From positions 1-5,836 of the forward strand of contig CAZWUZ010000239.1 of assembly GCA_964637655.1 (NCBI GenBank): a DNA stretch of 5,836 nt, given 5' to 3'. Position 1 is the stretch's first letter; every line of letters begins with the position of its first letter. The stretch is from CAZWUZ01 sp964637655 [NCBI: uncultured bacterium] (lineage in GTDB: Bacteria; DAOPZR01). Position numbers and translations under genes: made by a program. Positions 1-5,537 of this stretch are shown piece after piece. Under the pieces are notes generated by a model that saw only the letters and a program-made list of their open reading frames with translations, was not told where the DNA came from and ran no database searches.

Positions 1-149
1 CCTGCTCGTTTAAAAGCTTAACTATCTCGCCCGCTCCCGAGCCGCTTTGAGCATCCTGCATGAGCTCCTCATTGTGCCCGTAGCAAAGATATACGTCCAT
101 TGGCGGGGTGTAGCCCTCGCTGATGAGCTTTTCGACCGCCTCGAGGACC
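1..149 (-). pseudogene. M20-family metallopeptidase internal fragment, cut at window edge and at a junction
   Basis: Read on the minus strand in the frame with codons 148-146, 145-143 and so on, this stretch is open to the window edge. It encodes VLEAVEKLISEGYTPPMDVY followed by LCYGHNEEL, then SGSGAGEIVKLLNEQ. An alpha-helix, a hydrophobic strand, G-H-(N/D)-E-E, then a small loop leading to (G)A..I..LL is the pattern of M20 carboxypeptidase/dipeptidase relatives (PM20D1 type). There the Glu pair holds the catalytic base and a zinc ligand. The usual Asp of GHDEE is Asn here. No start codon or N-terminal metal motif is present: the fragment begins at about 149-151, where flavin-reductase homology in another frame ends. 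GC is about 57% against about 70% next door. The rest of the gene, if any, lies outside the window. Family assignment is by motif recall only. Confidence 0.5.
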
Positions 150-438
150 TGACGCTGCCGCAGCGCACCGCGAGGCGGGCCAGCGCCTCGTTGACGCTAT
201 GCACGGCAAATACCCCGGTGGCGCGGATATTCGCCGCGGTCAGCGACGCCGGGTCGATGACCAGGAGCAGGTGCGGCGGGTTGAAGTCATAGGGGGTACA
301 CCAGGCGCAGGTCATCACGTCTGGCCCGCGCTTCCCGACGCTGGTCACCATGACCAGCGGATTGCTCCCGAACAGCCGGTAGGCCTGCGCCAGCGGCACG
401 CTGCGGCGCGCGTCCCGCGCGGGGCGGCGCGCCGCCAT
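22..438 (-). CDS. Flavin-reductase-like protein, N-terminal part only, chimeric ORF
   Basis: The ORF has 138 codons, and only residues of about 15-96 look like a real protein. They match the start of the flavin reductase-like FMN-binding split barrel: LFGSNPLVMVTS, a Cys-containing strand around MTCAWCTPYDFNPPHLLLVI, then S..N...TG.FAVHSVNEALA and RCGS. The family is normally about 180-200 residues and continues after CGS with SGR(D/E)-type sequence. Here residue 97 onward (from position 150) is Arg/Ser-rich and unrelated, and the ORF stops at 22. That tail is the out-of-frame reading of an M20 peptidase fragment. The ATG at 438-436 sits one base after the TGA of the LysM gene (TGAGATG), so translation is probably coupled and the gene is the last of the operon. 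An intact homologue would bind FMN and reduce flavin or act as an FMN-dependent oxidoreductase. This version is unlikely to be functional if the sequence is real. Confidence 0.65.
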   Translation of the reverse strand: MAARRPARDARRSVPLAQAYRLFGSNPLVMVTSVGKRGPDVMTCAWCTPYDFNPPHLLLVIDPASLTAANIRATGVFAVHSVNEALARLAVRCGSVRSSRRSKSSSARATPRQWTYIFATGTMRSSCRMLKAARERAR

Positions 439-439
439 C

Positions 440-2491
440 TCAGTAGTTGGCGTGCGCGCTGCCGCCCGCGAAACCCAGTTCGAAGGTGTTGTTGAGCCGG
501 TCCTTCAGCTGCACGAACTCGCAGGTGATCTCCGCGTCGACATCGGCGGCATTGATCTCCGTGATGGCGCAGTAGCCGCCCTCGCTCGCGTCGTAAGGGA
601 GCATCAGGCGGTAGCGGCGGTCGGTCGAACTGTAGAAGTCGGCGAACGCCTGCCCGGCAAGCCCGATACCCGCATCCTCGGCGCGGATGACCGCCTTGAG
701 CTGCCCGTCACCACCCTCGCGCACCGGCGGATAGGTGGTGATGCTGATGGTCCCCAGCAGACGCGGCGCGGCCTGGTCACGCACCACCATGGTCTGGCAT
801 TCGCGCATCCCCAGCGCCGTCGGCACCGAGAAGGTCAGCCGGTTTTCACCCTCCAGCGCCAGCGGCACCAGGATGACCGACGAGTTCGCCGTTACCGTCT
901 GCCCGCCCGCGAGCACGCGCCCGCCCGCCACCGGCATCGTCACCGGCATCTGCGCCACGGTCGTTATCAGGCGGTTGCCATCGGCAATGTAGCGCGGCGT
1001 TTCGCCCGGCGCATGCACCGCGCGCAGCCACTGGCTGCGGTTGCCCGCCCCGTCCACCGCCTCGACCAGCAGCACCGTCACGCCTGCCGTCAGGTCGAGC
1101 GACGCGCTGAAGCCGCCATCGCTGGTCATCTGCGCCATCACGCCGTTGACGGTGACGCTCACCCCCGGTTCCGTCCGCCCCGTCACTTCGAGCGGGCCCG
1201 CGCTGAGCATGGTCCCCGCCGGGCGGGTCACCGCCAGCGGCGGTGCCGTGCGGTCCTCGCGCCACGCCAGCGGCGCCCCCGGGAGGCCGTAGAGGCCGTC
1301 CGCGGTCTGCGTGCTCAAGCGCAGCCAGTAATCGCCTTCCGCCAGGTCGCCCATATCGAAACTCTCGCCGACGCGGAACCGCTCGCTCAGCAGCAGCACG
1401 CTGCAATCGCGGTCACGTGCCACTTCCAGCCGCAGCATGGACGCATCCGCGCCCGCACGGTAGCCGAGGTCGCTGCCGCCGCCGAGGGCGACCAGCGTCG
1501 CGGCCACCGGCAGGGCCACCGGGACGCCCGGCGTTTCACCGGGGCGCAGCACAAGGCCGAAACCGGCCGGCACGTTCACCGCGCCGTCCGCCGCCAGCAC
1601 GCGGATGCTCCCCTGCCACGCGCTCACCGCCATGCGGCCGTGGCGCACGTGCACCGCCGCCGCGCTCCCCTGCAGCTGCGCGCTGGCGCCCGCCCCGTCA
1701 ACCTGCCAGGTGCCGTTGGCGCTGTTGAGCGACCATTCCGTCGTCCCGGCAAACAATTCGCTGTGATACACGCCTTCACCCGCCATCGTCACGCGCGTCT
1801 GCAGCAGGCGCAGCCGCGCCGCCTCGCCGACACTCACCGACGAGCCGTCACTGAACGTCAGCCGCACGCGCCCCTCGGGCCCGGTCAGCACTTCGCCCCC
1901 CTCGCTCACCTGCATGCCGGGACGCAGCAGCACCGGTTCACGTCCGGCCAGCTGGTGGAAGCATTCGCCCACCACCGACGCCACGCTCAGCGGCGCCGGC
2001 ACCATCACCGCGGGATGCGCCGCGACCGGCGCCCCGTAGGCGCGCCGCGCGCGTTCCGCCAGCCCGTAGGCCAGCCCGAAATTATCGTCGGCAAATGCCG
2101 CCAGGGCGCTGTTCAGCAGGTCGTCACCTTCGGCTGCCGCACCATGCGCTGCCCGTGCCGCCTGCGCGGCGCGGATGGACGCCTCGGCCCGCGCCCGGTC
2201 AGCCACCGGGATGATGATGCGCTGCCCGGGATAAATCAGGTGGGGATTGGCGATGCGGTTGTACTTGAGCAGCAGCCGCCACTGGCGCGCGTTATGCAGA
2301 AACCGCCCGGCGATGCCCGAAAGCGTGTCCCCGGGGCGCACGACGTATTCCTGAAAGCCGCCCTCCTCGATAAGTGCGGCCTGCATCCCCGCCAGCGCCG
2401 GACGTACCTGTCGCGCCGCCAGCGGCCACGCCGCCGCCAGCACCAGCGCCATGGCCAGCATGATGAGCATCGTGCGATTCCAACCGTCCAT
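440..2491 (-). CDS. LysM-FecR domain envelope protein with Ig-like region
   Basis: Predicted product of 683 residues. An N-terminal hydrophobic segment (about 8-26, LIMLAMALVLAAAWPLAA) is an uncleaved anchor or signal peptide. Residues 48-95 form a LysM domain (YVVRPGDTLSGIAGRF, then NP..IYPGQRIIIP), which binds peptidoglycan glycan. After an Ala-rich linker (100-170), residues of about 186-320 resemble a FecR domain (LRPGMQVSEGGEVLTGPEGR, LTFSDGSSVSVG, then a second set of strands). Residues of about 412-490 look like a bacterial Ig-like repeat (VTGRTEPGVSVTVNG, VEAVDGAGNRS). The last 190 residues are beta-rich without a clear family. There is no FecI sigma factor or TonB receptor nearby, so a structural or cell-wall-associated role in the periplasm is more likely than iron signalling. 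Start 2491 is preferred over upstream in-frame ATGs (2530, 2656) because GGAGG lies 8 nt before it. The last gene of the run follows after 1 nt. Confidence 0.85.
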   Translation of the reverse strand: MDGWNRTMLIMLAMALVLAAAWPLAARQVRPALAGMQAALIEEGGFQEYVVRPGDTLSGIAGRFLHNARQWRLLLKYNRIANPHLIYPGQRIIIPVADRARAEASIRAAQAARAAHGAAAEGDDLLNSALAAFADDNFGLAYGLAERARRAYGAPVAAHPAVMVPAPLSVASVVGECFHQLAGREPVLLRPGMQVSEGGEVLTGPEGRVRLTFSDGSSVSVGEAARLRLLQTRVTMAGEGVYHSELFAGTTEWSLNSANGTWQVDGAGASAQLQGSAAAVHVRHGRMAVSAWQGSIRVLAADGAVNVPAGFGLVLRPGETPGVPVALPVAATLVALGGGSDLGYRAGADASMLRLEVARDRDCSVLLLSERFRVGESFDMGDLAEGDYWLRLSTQTADGLYGLPGAPLAWREDRTAPPLAVTRPAGTMLSAGPLEVTGRTEPGVSVTVNGVMAQMTSDGGFSASLDLTAGVTVLLVEAVDGAGNRSQWLRAVHAPGETPRYIADGNRLITTVAQMPVTMPVAGGRVLAGGQTVTANSSVILVPLALEGENRLTFSVPTALGMRECQTMVVRDQAAPRLLGTISITTYPPVREGGDGQLKAVIRAEDAGIGLAGQAFADFYSSTDRRYRLMLPYDASEGGYCAITEINAADVDAEITCEFVQLKDRLNNTFELGFAGGSAHANY

Positions 2492-2499
2492 CGTTCCAT

Positions 2500-2504
2500 C
2501 CTCC
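2500..2504 (-). promoter_or_regulatory. Shine-Dalgarno GGAGG fixing the LysM-FecR start
   Basis: GGAGG stands 8 nt before the ATG at 2491. The in-frame ATGs at 2530 and 2656 have no comparable site, and the N-terminal extension they would add is Arg-rich and overlaps the TPR gene. This sets the start at 2491. Confidence 0.8.
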
Positions 2505-2561
2505 GTGTCCGGAAGCAGTTTTTCACGCATCAGTACAGTGTAACTTGCCGCCGCGCGCCGG

Positions 2562-3320
2562 TCAACCGGCCGCCGGCACTTCCGCCTCGTCCGCCAGCGG
2601 CGCCCCGAGCGCCGCGAGGCGGTGCCGCGCCTCAATGTACCACAACTGGGTTTCACCCTCCGCCGGCTTCTCCACCTGGCGGTAGAACTCGATGGCCTTC
2701 TCCTTGTTGTTCAGGCCCGCGTCATAGATCGAGGCGAGCTGGTAGGCGAGGTAGGGCTTGAGGAATGCCGCCTCCGGGCGCGCGCGCAGTTCCTCGTACA
2801 CCGCGATCGCCTCGTCGTACTTGCGCATGTCCTGCAACTGCCCGGCCAGCGCGTAGCGCACGATGTCCGCGTCCGGCTGGTCGCCGAATTCCTTGAGGAA
2901 GGCGCGGTAGGCGGTTGCCGCCGCCTCCGTCTGCCCCAGTTCCGCGCTGACGAACCCGAGCGTTTTCAGCGCCTCGGGATGGCTCGCCGTGCCGCTCCAG
3001 TCGCGGGCGATTTCCTCGAACTTCACCCGCGCATCCTGCAGTCGTGCAGCGCGCGTCGTCTCGTCCTGCGCGTAGAGTCCCTGCCGCGCGTAATACTTTC
3101 CCTCGCTCAGCAGGCCCGCCGCCTTGCTGTCGCGGAAGTCGCGGTAGTAGAGCAGTCCGGGCACCGCCAGCGCCAGCACCAGCACGCCGATGATGATGGC
3201 AAGCGCGGTTTCCCGCCGCTCCTGCCAGAAACGCTGCACCCACACGTAGCCCTGGTCCACCACCTCGCGCAGTTCATCGTGCTTGAGGTCGTCCTTGCGG
3301 ATCTTCACTTTCGTCGCCAT
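2562..3320 (-). CDS. Membrane-anchored TPR protein
   Basis: Product of 252 residues. It has a short charged cytoplasmic N-terminus (1-38), a single transmembrane helix at about 39-59 (TALAIIIGVLVLALAVPGLL), then a helical periplasmic domain with tetratricopeptide-type repeats near 114-147 (ASHPEALKTLGFVSAELGQ), 151-184 (YALAGQLQDMRKYDEAIAVY) and 190-220. Layout and length resemble YfgM-like / TPR_21 proteins, which act as periplasmic adaptors near the Sec translocon or the outer-membrane assembly machinery. That functional parallel is inferred, not shown. The ATG at 3320 has TAAGGAG at 3335-3329, and the TAA in this site is the stop codon of the preceding outer-membrane gene, so the two are probably translationally coupled. 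The stop codon at 2564-2562 lies in the loop of a small GC hairpin (2557-2570) that has no U tract. A 70-nt gap leads to the LysM gene, compatible with one transcript. Confidence 0.85.
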   Translation of the reverse strand: MATKVKIRKDDLKHDELREVVDQGYVWVQRFWQERRETALAIIIGVLVLALAVPGLLYYRDFRDSKAAGLLSEGKYYARQGLYAQDETTRAARLQDARVKFEEIARDWSGTASHPEALKTLGFVSAELGQTEAAATAYRAFLKEFGDQPDADIVRYALAGQLQDMRKYDEAIAVYEELRARPEAAFLKPYLAYQLASIYDAGLNNKEKAIEFYRQVEKPAEGETQLWYIEARHRLAALGAPLADEAEVPAAG

Positions 3321-3328
3321 CGTCGCTG

Positions 3329-3335
3329 CTCCTTA
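3329..3335 (-). promoter_or_regulatory. Shine-Dalgarno TAAGGAG containing the upstream stop codon
   Basis: The TAA stop of the outer-membrane protein gene (3335-3333) forms the first three bases of TAAGGAG, which lies 8 nt before the ATG of the TPR gene. Ribosomes finishing the first gene sit on the initiation site of the second, which supports coupled translation. Confidence 0.75.
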
Positions 3336-4070
3336 GAAATCGTGGCCGATGCGGAAGGCCGTTCCGTAATCGTACCCGTCGCTGGTCAGCCCGAGCCGCA
3401 GCCCCAGGCCGACGGAAAAATCGTCTTTCGGTTCCCAGATGAGGCCGGGGACCGCGTAGGCGTCGCTGTAATCGCCCTTCGTTCCCTGCAGTTCGAGCAC
3501 CGCGCGCAGTTTCGTCGAGAGTTGCGGCAGCGGTGTGCTCAGCGCCACACCCCAGATAAACAGGTTGTCGTAATTGCTGTTGCCCTGGAAGCGGTAGCCG
3601 AGATGCGCGTTGCCCGTCCAGTCGCCGAACGTGCGCATGGCCGTGCCGAACAGCTCGAACCCCGCCTTGTCCGTCCCCGTGCCGCGTCCCTGGTCACCCG
3701 TCGGCAGGATGAGCGCGAGCCCGCCGACCAGCGCCGGCCCCTCGTAGTTCTCCTCGCGGAACTTGTATTTCTGGTAGAAACGCAGGTCGCCGAGCCCCGA
3801 CTGGTTGTTCGAAAAGACCAGATAGGGAAGGTCCGCCCCCACCTCGAAGTTGTGCATGACGCCGTAGGCGACCCGGTAGGTCAGTTCCGTGCGGTCGGCG
3901 CGGCCGCGATCGCTGTTCTCGAACCGGTCGACGCTCTGCCGCAGGTACCACTGCTGCAGTCGCGCGAAGTTCGTCTCCTCGCTGATCAACGCGTCGTTGG
4001 TACGCGCCAACGCCGGCAGCGCCAGGCAGAGCGTCAGCAGCAGCGCCGCCGCGCCGCGCGCCGTCGTCAC
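3333..4070 (-). CDS. Outer-membrane beta-barrel protein, MetA-phenol-pathway/transporter-like
   Basis: Product of 245 residues starting with GTG. A signal peptide covers residues 1-22 (AALLLTLCLALPALA, likely cleavage before RTND). The mature part alternates aromatic and polar residues as in beta-strands, with turns rich in Gly/Asn/Asp. It has the pattern A(D)LPYL, then GLGDLRFYQKYKF at about 93-104 and LPTGD at 122-126, and ends in Phe (IGHDF), the usual recognition signal for barrel assembly. The pattern fits the family named putative MetA-pathway of phenol degradation (PF13557), a loosely named set of small outer-membrane barrels. The name does not show phenol metabolism, and no degradation genes are present. 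The GTG start overlaps the stop of the PHP gene by 4 nt (GTGA), and its own stop lies inside the next gene's ribosome site. The cargo, if it is a pore, is unknown. Confidence 0.8.
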   Translation of the reverse strand: MTTARGAAALLLTLCLALPALARTNDALISEETNFARLQQWYLRQSVDRFENSDRGRADRTELTYRVAYGVMHNFEVGADLPYLVFSNNQSGLGDLRFYQKYKFREENYEGPALVGGLALILPTGDQGRGTGTDKAGFELFGTAMRTFGDWTGNAHLGYRFQGNSNYDNLFIWGVALSTPLPQLSTKLRAVLELQGTKGDYSDAYAVPGLIWEPKDDFSVGLGLRLGLTSDGYDYGTAFRIGHDF

Positions 4071-4759
4071 TGTTCGCGCTCCCAGCGCGCCAGCAGGCGC
4101 GCCGCCAGCTTGGCGTTGTCCGCCGCGACGCGACGCACCGCCGCCTCGCTCAGGCCCGCCCCGCGCAGCACCGCGTAGGCGCGCTCGCGCGTCAGCAGGT
4201 CGGCCGGCGCGTGCGTGTCGCTGTCGACGACGAGCATCGCGCCCGCCGCCTGCCCCAGCTGCGCCACCAGCCCGTTGCCGAGCGAATGCCCGCCGCGCGC
4301 CGTCAGTTCCAGCGCGATGCCGCGCCGCGCCGCGAGTTTCGCCTCCGCCGCGGTCAGCAGCCCGGGATGCGCGAGAATGTCGATGTCCGCCGCCAGCGCC
4401 GCCGCGTTGGTGCCGCGCTCCACCGGTTCCACCGGCGGCTCGCCGTGCACGATGATCAGCGTCGCTCCCGCCGCGCGGCAGGCCGCCGCCAGATCGGTAA
4501 GATGCTCGGGGGGCACATGCGTCAGTTCCACCCCGGGAATGACTTTCACCGCCGCGCGCCGCCGGTGGTTGAACGCCGCCGCCGTCTCGCGCGCCGCCAG
4601 CACCACCTCGGCGAAATTCGAGGCGTCGGCGTGGTCGGTCAGCCCGAGCACCGCGTAGCCGCGTGCGCGCGCGCGCGCCACCTGCTCCGCCGGAAGCAGC
4701 ACCCCGTCGCTGTGCAGCGTGTGCGTATGAAAGTCGATCAGCCCGTCGCGAAAAATCAC
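4067..4759 (-). CDS. PHP-domain metal-dependent phosphoesterase (histidinol-phosphatase-like)
   Basis: Product of 230 residues. The full set of PHP metal ligands is visible: H11-x-H13 and D18 in FHTHTLHSDG, H43 in LTDHAD, E78 in PGVELTH, H105 in IVHGEP, H131 in AHPG, and D181/H183 in DSDTHA. These nine residues normally hold a trinuclear metal centre that hydrolyses phosphate esters. The length and single domain fit stand-alone PHP enzymes related to histidinol phosphatase (HisK type), nucleoside phosphatases or YcdX-like proteins. No histidine biosynthesis gene is nearby, so the substrate cannot be named. The start is GTG at 4759, preceded by AGGAAGGGG about 6 nt upstream. It begins 21 nt after the CCA end of the tRNA-Arg gene and overlaps the next gene by 4 nt. 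It probably shares its transcript with the tRNA, in which case the mRNA 5' end would be made by tRNA 3' processing. Confidence 0.88.
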   Translation of the reverse strand: MIFRDGLIDFHTHTLHSDGVLLPAEQVARARARGYAVLGLTDHADASNFAEVVLAARETAAAFNHRRRAAVKVIPGVELTHVPPEHLTDLAAACRAAGATLIIVHGEPPVEPVERGTNAAALAADIDILAHPGLLTAAEAKLAARRGIALELTARGGHSLGNGLVAQLGQAAGAMLVVDSDTHAPADLLTRERAYAVLRGAGLSEAAVRRVAADNAKLAARLLARWEREQ

Positions 4760-4780
4760 CCGGTACCCCTTCCTGTAAAC

Positions 4781-4857
4781 TGGTACGCCCGGCGCGAGTC
4801 GAACGCGCGACCCCAGGTTTAGGACACCTGTGCTCTATCCAGCTGAGCTACGGGCGC
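4781..4857 (-). tRNA. tRNA-Arg (anticodon CCU)
   Basis: A 77-nt cloverleaf with encoded CCA. The acceptor stem GCGCCCG pairs with CGGGCGT (G1-U72 wobble, otherwise Watson-Crick). The D-arm is GCTC/GAGC with GG in the loop. The anticodon stem CAGGT/ACCTG has loop GTCCTAA, giving anticodon CCT flanked by T33 and A37, so it reads AGG codons. The variable region is GGGTC. The T-arm is GCGCG/CGCGC with loop TTCGACT, discriminator A73, then CCA. Position 32 is G where a pyrimidine is usual, a small oddity. The PHP gene starts 21 nt downstream on the same strand. Upstream, 38 nt separate it from the U tract of a terminator, and no recognisable promoter is present in that gap. Confidence 0.97.
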
Positions 4858-4869
4858 TTCATCCCGTCA

Positions 4870-4887
4870 CCGCCCGCTGCCGGGCGG
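4870..4887 (-). other. GC-rich hairpin between terminator and tRNA
   Basis: CCGCCCG, loop GCAG, CGGGCGG: a perfect 7-bp stem with a 4-nt loop, 12 nt upstream of the tRNA 5' end. It has no U tract, so it is not a terminator. It occupies the place where a -10 element for the tRNA would be expected. It might be part of the tRNA 5' leader removed by RNase P, but its role is unknown. Confidence 0.5.
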
Positions 4888-4895
4888 ACACGCAC

Positions 4896-4939
4896 AAAAA
4901 AAAGGATTAGGCAGGCGCTGCAAGTCGCCTGCCTAATCC
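4896..4939 (-). terminator. Strong intrinsic terminator
   Basis: On the minus strand GGATTAGGCAGGCG (4939-4926), an 8-nt loop (4925-4918), then the perfect complement CGCCTGCCTAATCC (4917-4904), followed directly by eight T (4903-4896). A 14-bp perfect stem followed by eight U is a textbook Rho-independent terminator. It would end the transcript from the promoter at 5674-5702 after the lipoprotein gene and the 123-residue gene. It lies only 38 nt upstream of the tRNA. Confidence 0.93.
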
Positions 4940-5058
4940 GACACAGTCCCTTTCAGGTGGGCGCCCGAAAGAGGGTTGACCGGGCAGGGGTAGTTCGGAG
5001 GGAACTGTTTCCCGGTCTCTCATCTTATCGGAGGGCGCGCCCTGATACTTGAACGCGT
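4904..5058 (-). ncRNA. Candidate structured RNA (3' UTR element or small RNA), family unknown
   Basis: The 136 nt between the stop codon at 5076 and the terminator can fold into a long rod. From outside in: ACGCGUUC (5058-5051) pairs with GGACUGUGU (4949-4941, one bulge). CAGG (5044-5041) pairs with CCUG (4957-4954). GCGCCC (5038-5033) pairs with GGGCGC (4966-4961). After a bubble, GACCGGG (5017-5011) pairs with CCCGGUC (4984-4978). The tip is AGUUC-CCUCC-GAACU (5006-4992), which presents an anti-Shine-Dalgarno CCUCC in its loop. A terminator follows at once. The bubble string CCGAUAA and the 3' string GGGCGCC-ACCUGAA recall parts of 6S RNA, but overall agreement is weak and I do not assign it. 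No good promoter lies just upstream (TAAGAT at 5027-5022 is a poor -10 candidate), so it could be made from the 3' end of the upstream mRNA. All pairings were done by eye. Confidence 0.4.
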
Positions 5059-5075
5059 GCCGGACCGCGCCGCGC

Positions 5076-5447
5076 TCAGTGCGCGGGCGCCGACTCCACG
5101 GCGCCGCTTTCCAGCGCCCTGGTCCAGTCGCGCAGGATGCCGGCGATCGTCGTCGCCTGCTGCGCGCTCGAAATGGTGAATTTGCTCCGCTGCACGTACG
5201 ACCCGCCCACCTTCTGGTAGCGCCGGATTGAGATCTTCGGCTCGCGGTAGGTCGCGCTGCGCCGGTCATAATCCTGGTAGAGGAACATCACGGTCGACCA
5301 GCCGCCACGGCTCAGGATTTCCTTGCGCAACTCCTTGACGAGACAGACGTCACCCTCGCAGTACTCGATGGTGATATCTTCCGCCTTGCTGGCCACCCGC
5401 CGCCGTGCGCCGGCTGCGTCGTCAGCCCCCTCGTCCATCTCAGCCAT
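5076..5447 (-). CDS. Uncharacterised 123-residue protein
   Basis: I do not recognise a family. The N-terminal 25 residues are acidic/Ala-rich and probably disordered. Residues 26-110 look folded: ITIEYCEGDVCLVKELRKEI (two Cys four residues apart, C30 and C35), then GGWSTVMFLYQDYD and KISIRRYQKVGGSYVQRSKF as beta-strands, and SSAQQATTIAGILRDWTRAL as a closing helix. Strands rich in basic and aromatic residues followed by a helix loosely recall PC4-type single-strand-binding folds, but this is a shape argument only. There is no signal peptide or membrane segment, so it is probably cytoplasmic. The start at 5447 is chosen because GGAGG stands 7 nt before it; a GTG at 5471 lacks such a site. The gene lies 90 nt downstream of the lipoprotein gene under the same promoter and is followed by the structured region and the terminator. 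Confidence 0.75.
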   Translation of the reverse strand: MAEMDEGADDAAGARRRVASKAEDITIEYCEGDVCLVKELRKEILSRGGWSTVMFLYQDYDRRSATYREPKISIRRYQKVGGSYVQRSKFTISSAQQATTIAGILRDWTRALESGAVESAPAH

Positions 5448-5454
5448 GATGATT

Positions 5455-5459
5455 CCTCC
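5455..5459 (-). promoter_or_regulatory. Shine-Dalgarno GGAGG fixing the start of the 123-residue protein
   Basis: GGAGG is 7 nt upstream of the ATG at 5447. The longer reading frame from GTG at 5471 would place this site inside the coding sequence, so the shorter start is preferred. Confidence 0.75.
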
Positions 5460-5500
5460 GACGGCGGACACTGCCGCTGTCGCGCCATCCCCCGTGTTCA

Positions 5501-5524
5501 GCAGGCGACCAGGCGCCCGCCTGC
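5501..5524 (-). other. Intercistronic hairpin
   Basis: GCAGGCG (5524-5518), a 10-nt loop, then CGCCTGC (5507-5501): a perfect 7-bp stem starting 13 nt after the lipoprotein stop codon. A competing shorter hairpin (CAGGC-GGGC-GCCTG) uses part of the same bases. No T run follows, so it is not an intrinsic terminator. It could stabilise or process the transcript between the two genes. Confidence 0.4.
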
Positions 5525-5537
5525 ATCTGTTCCGGTG

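Noticed and set aside
2492-2530. Upstream ATG at 2530 as the start of the LysM-FecR protein
   Set aside because: No ribosome site precedes it, whereas GGAGG is correctly placed before 2491 and the hydrophobic N-terminal segment follows that start.
2531-2550. Imperfect palindrome and TACACT as a promoter or operator before the LysM gene
   Set aside because: There is no -35 element at a suitable distance and the symmetry is imperfect; it is at chance level.
2557-2570. Small hairpin GCCGG-TTGA-CCGGC at the end of the TPR gene as a terminator
   Set aside because: The stem is only 5 bp and no U tract follows; the next gene probably stays on the same transcript.
452-2761. Very long plus-strand open frame (769 codons) opposite the LysM-FecR and TPR genes
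   Set aside because: Its translation is His/Arg/Gln-rich low-complexity sequence typical of the antisense of a high-GC gene. The minus-strand frame carries clear LysM, FecR and TPR domains.
2622-4178. Long plus-strand open frame (518 codons)
   Set aside because: It is antisense to the TPR, outer-membrane and PHP genes, has no recognisable domain and has antisense-type composition.
4666-4678. Alternating GC run as a Z-DNA-prone or simple repeat
   Set aside because: It is explained by Ala-Arg codons in the PHP gene in a GC-rich genome.
5501-5524. Trp attenuator after the Trp-rich small ORF
   Set aside because: The hairpin lacks a U tract and the downstream gene is not a tryptophan biosynthesis gene. 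The lipobox explains the small ORF better.
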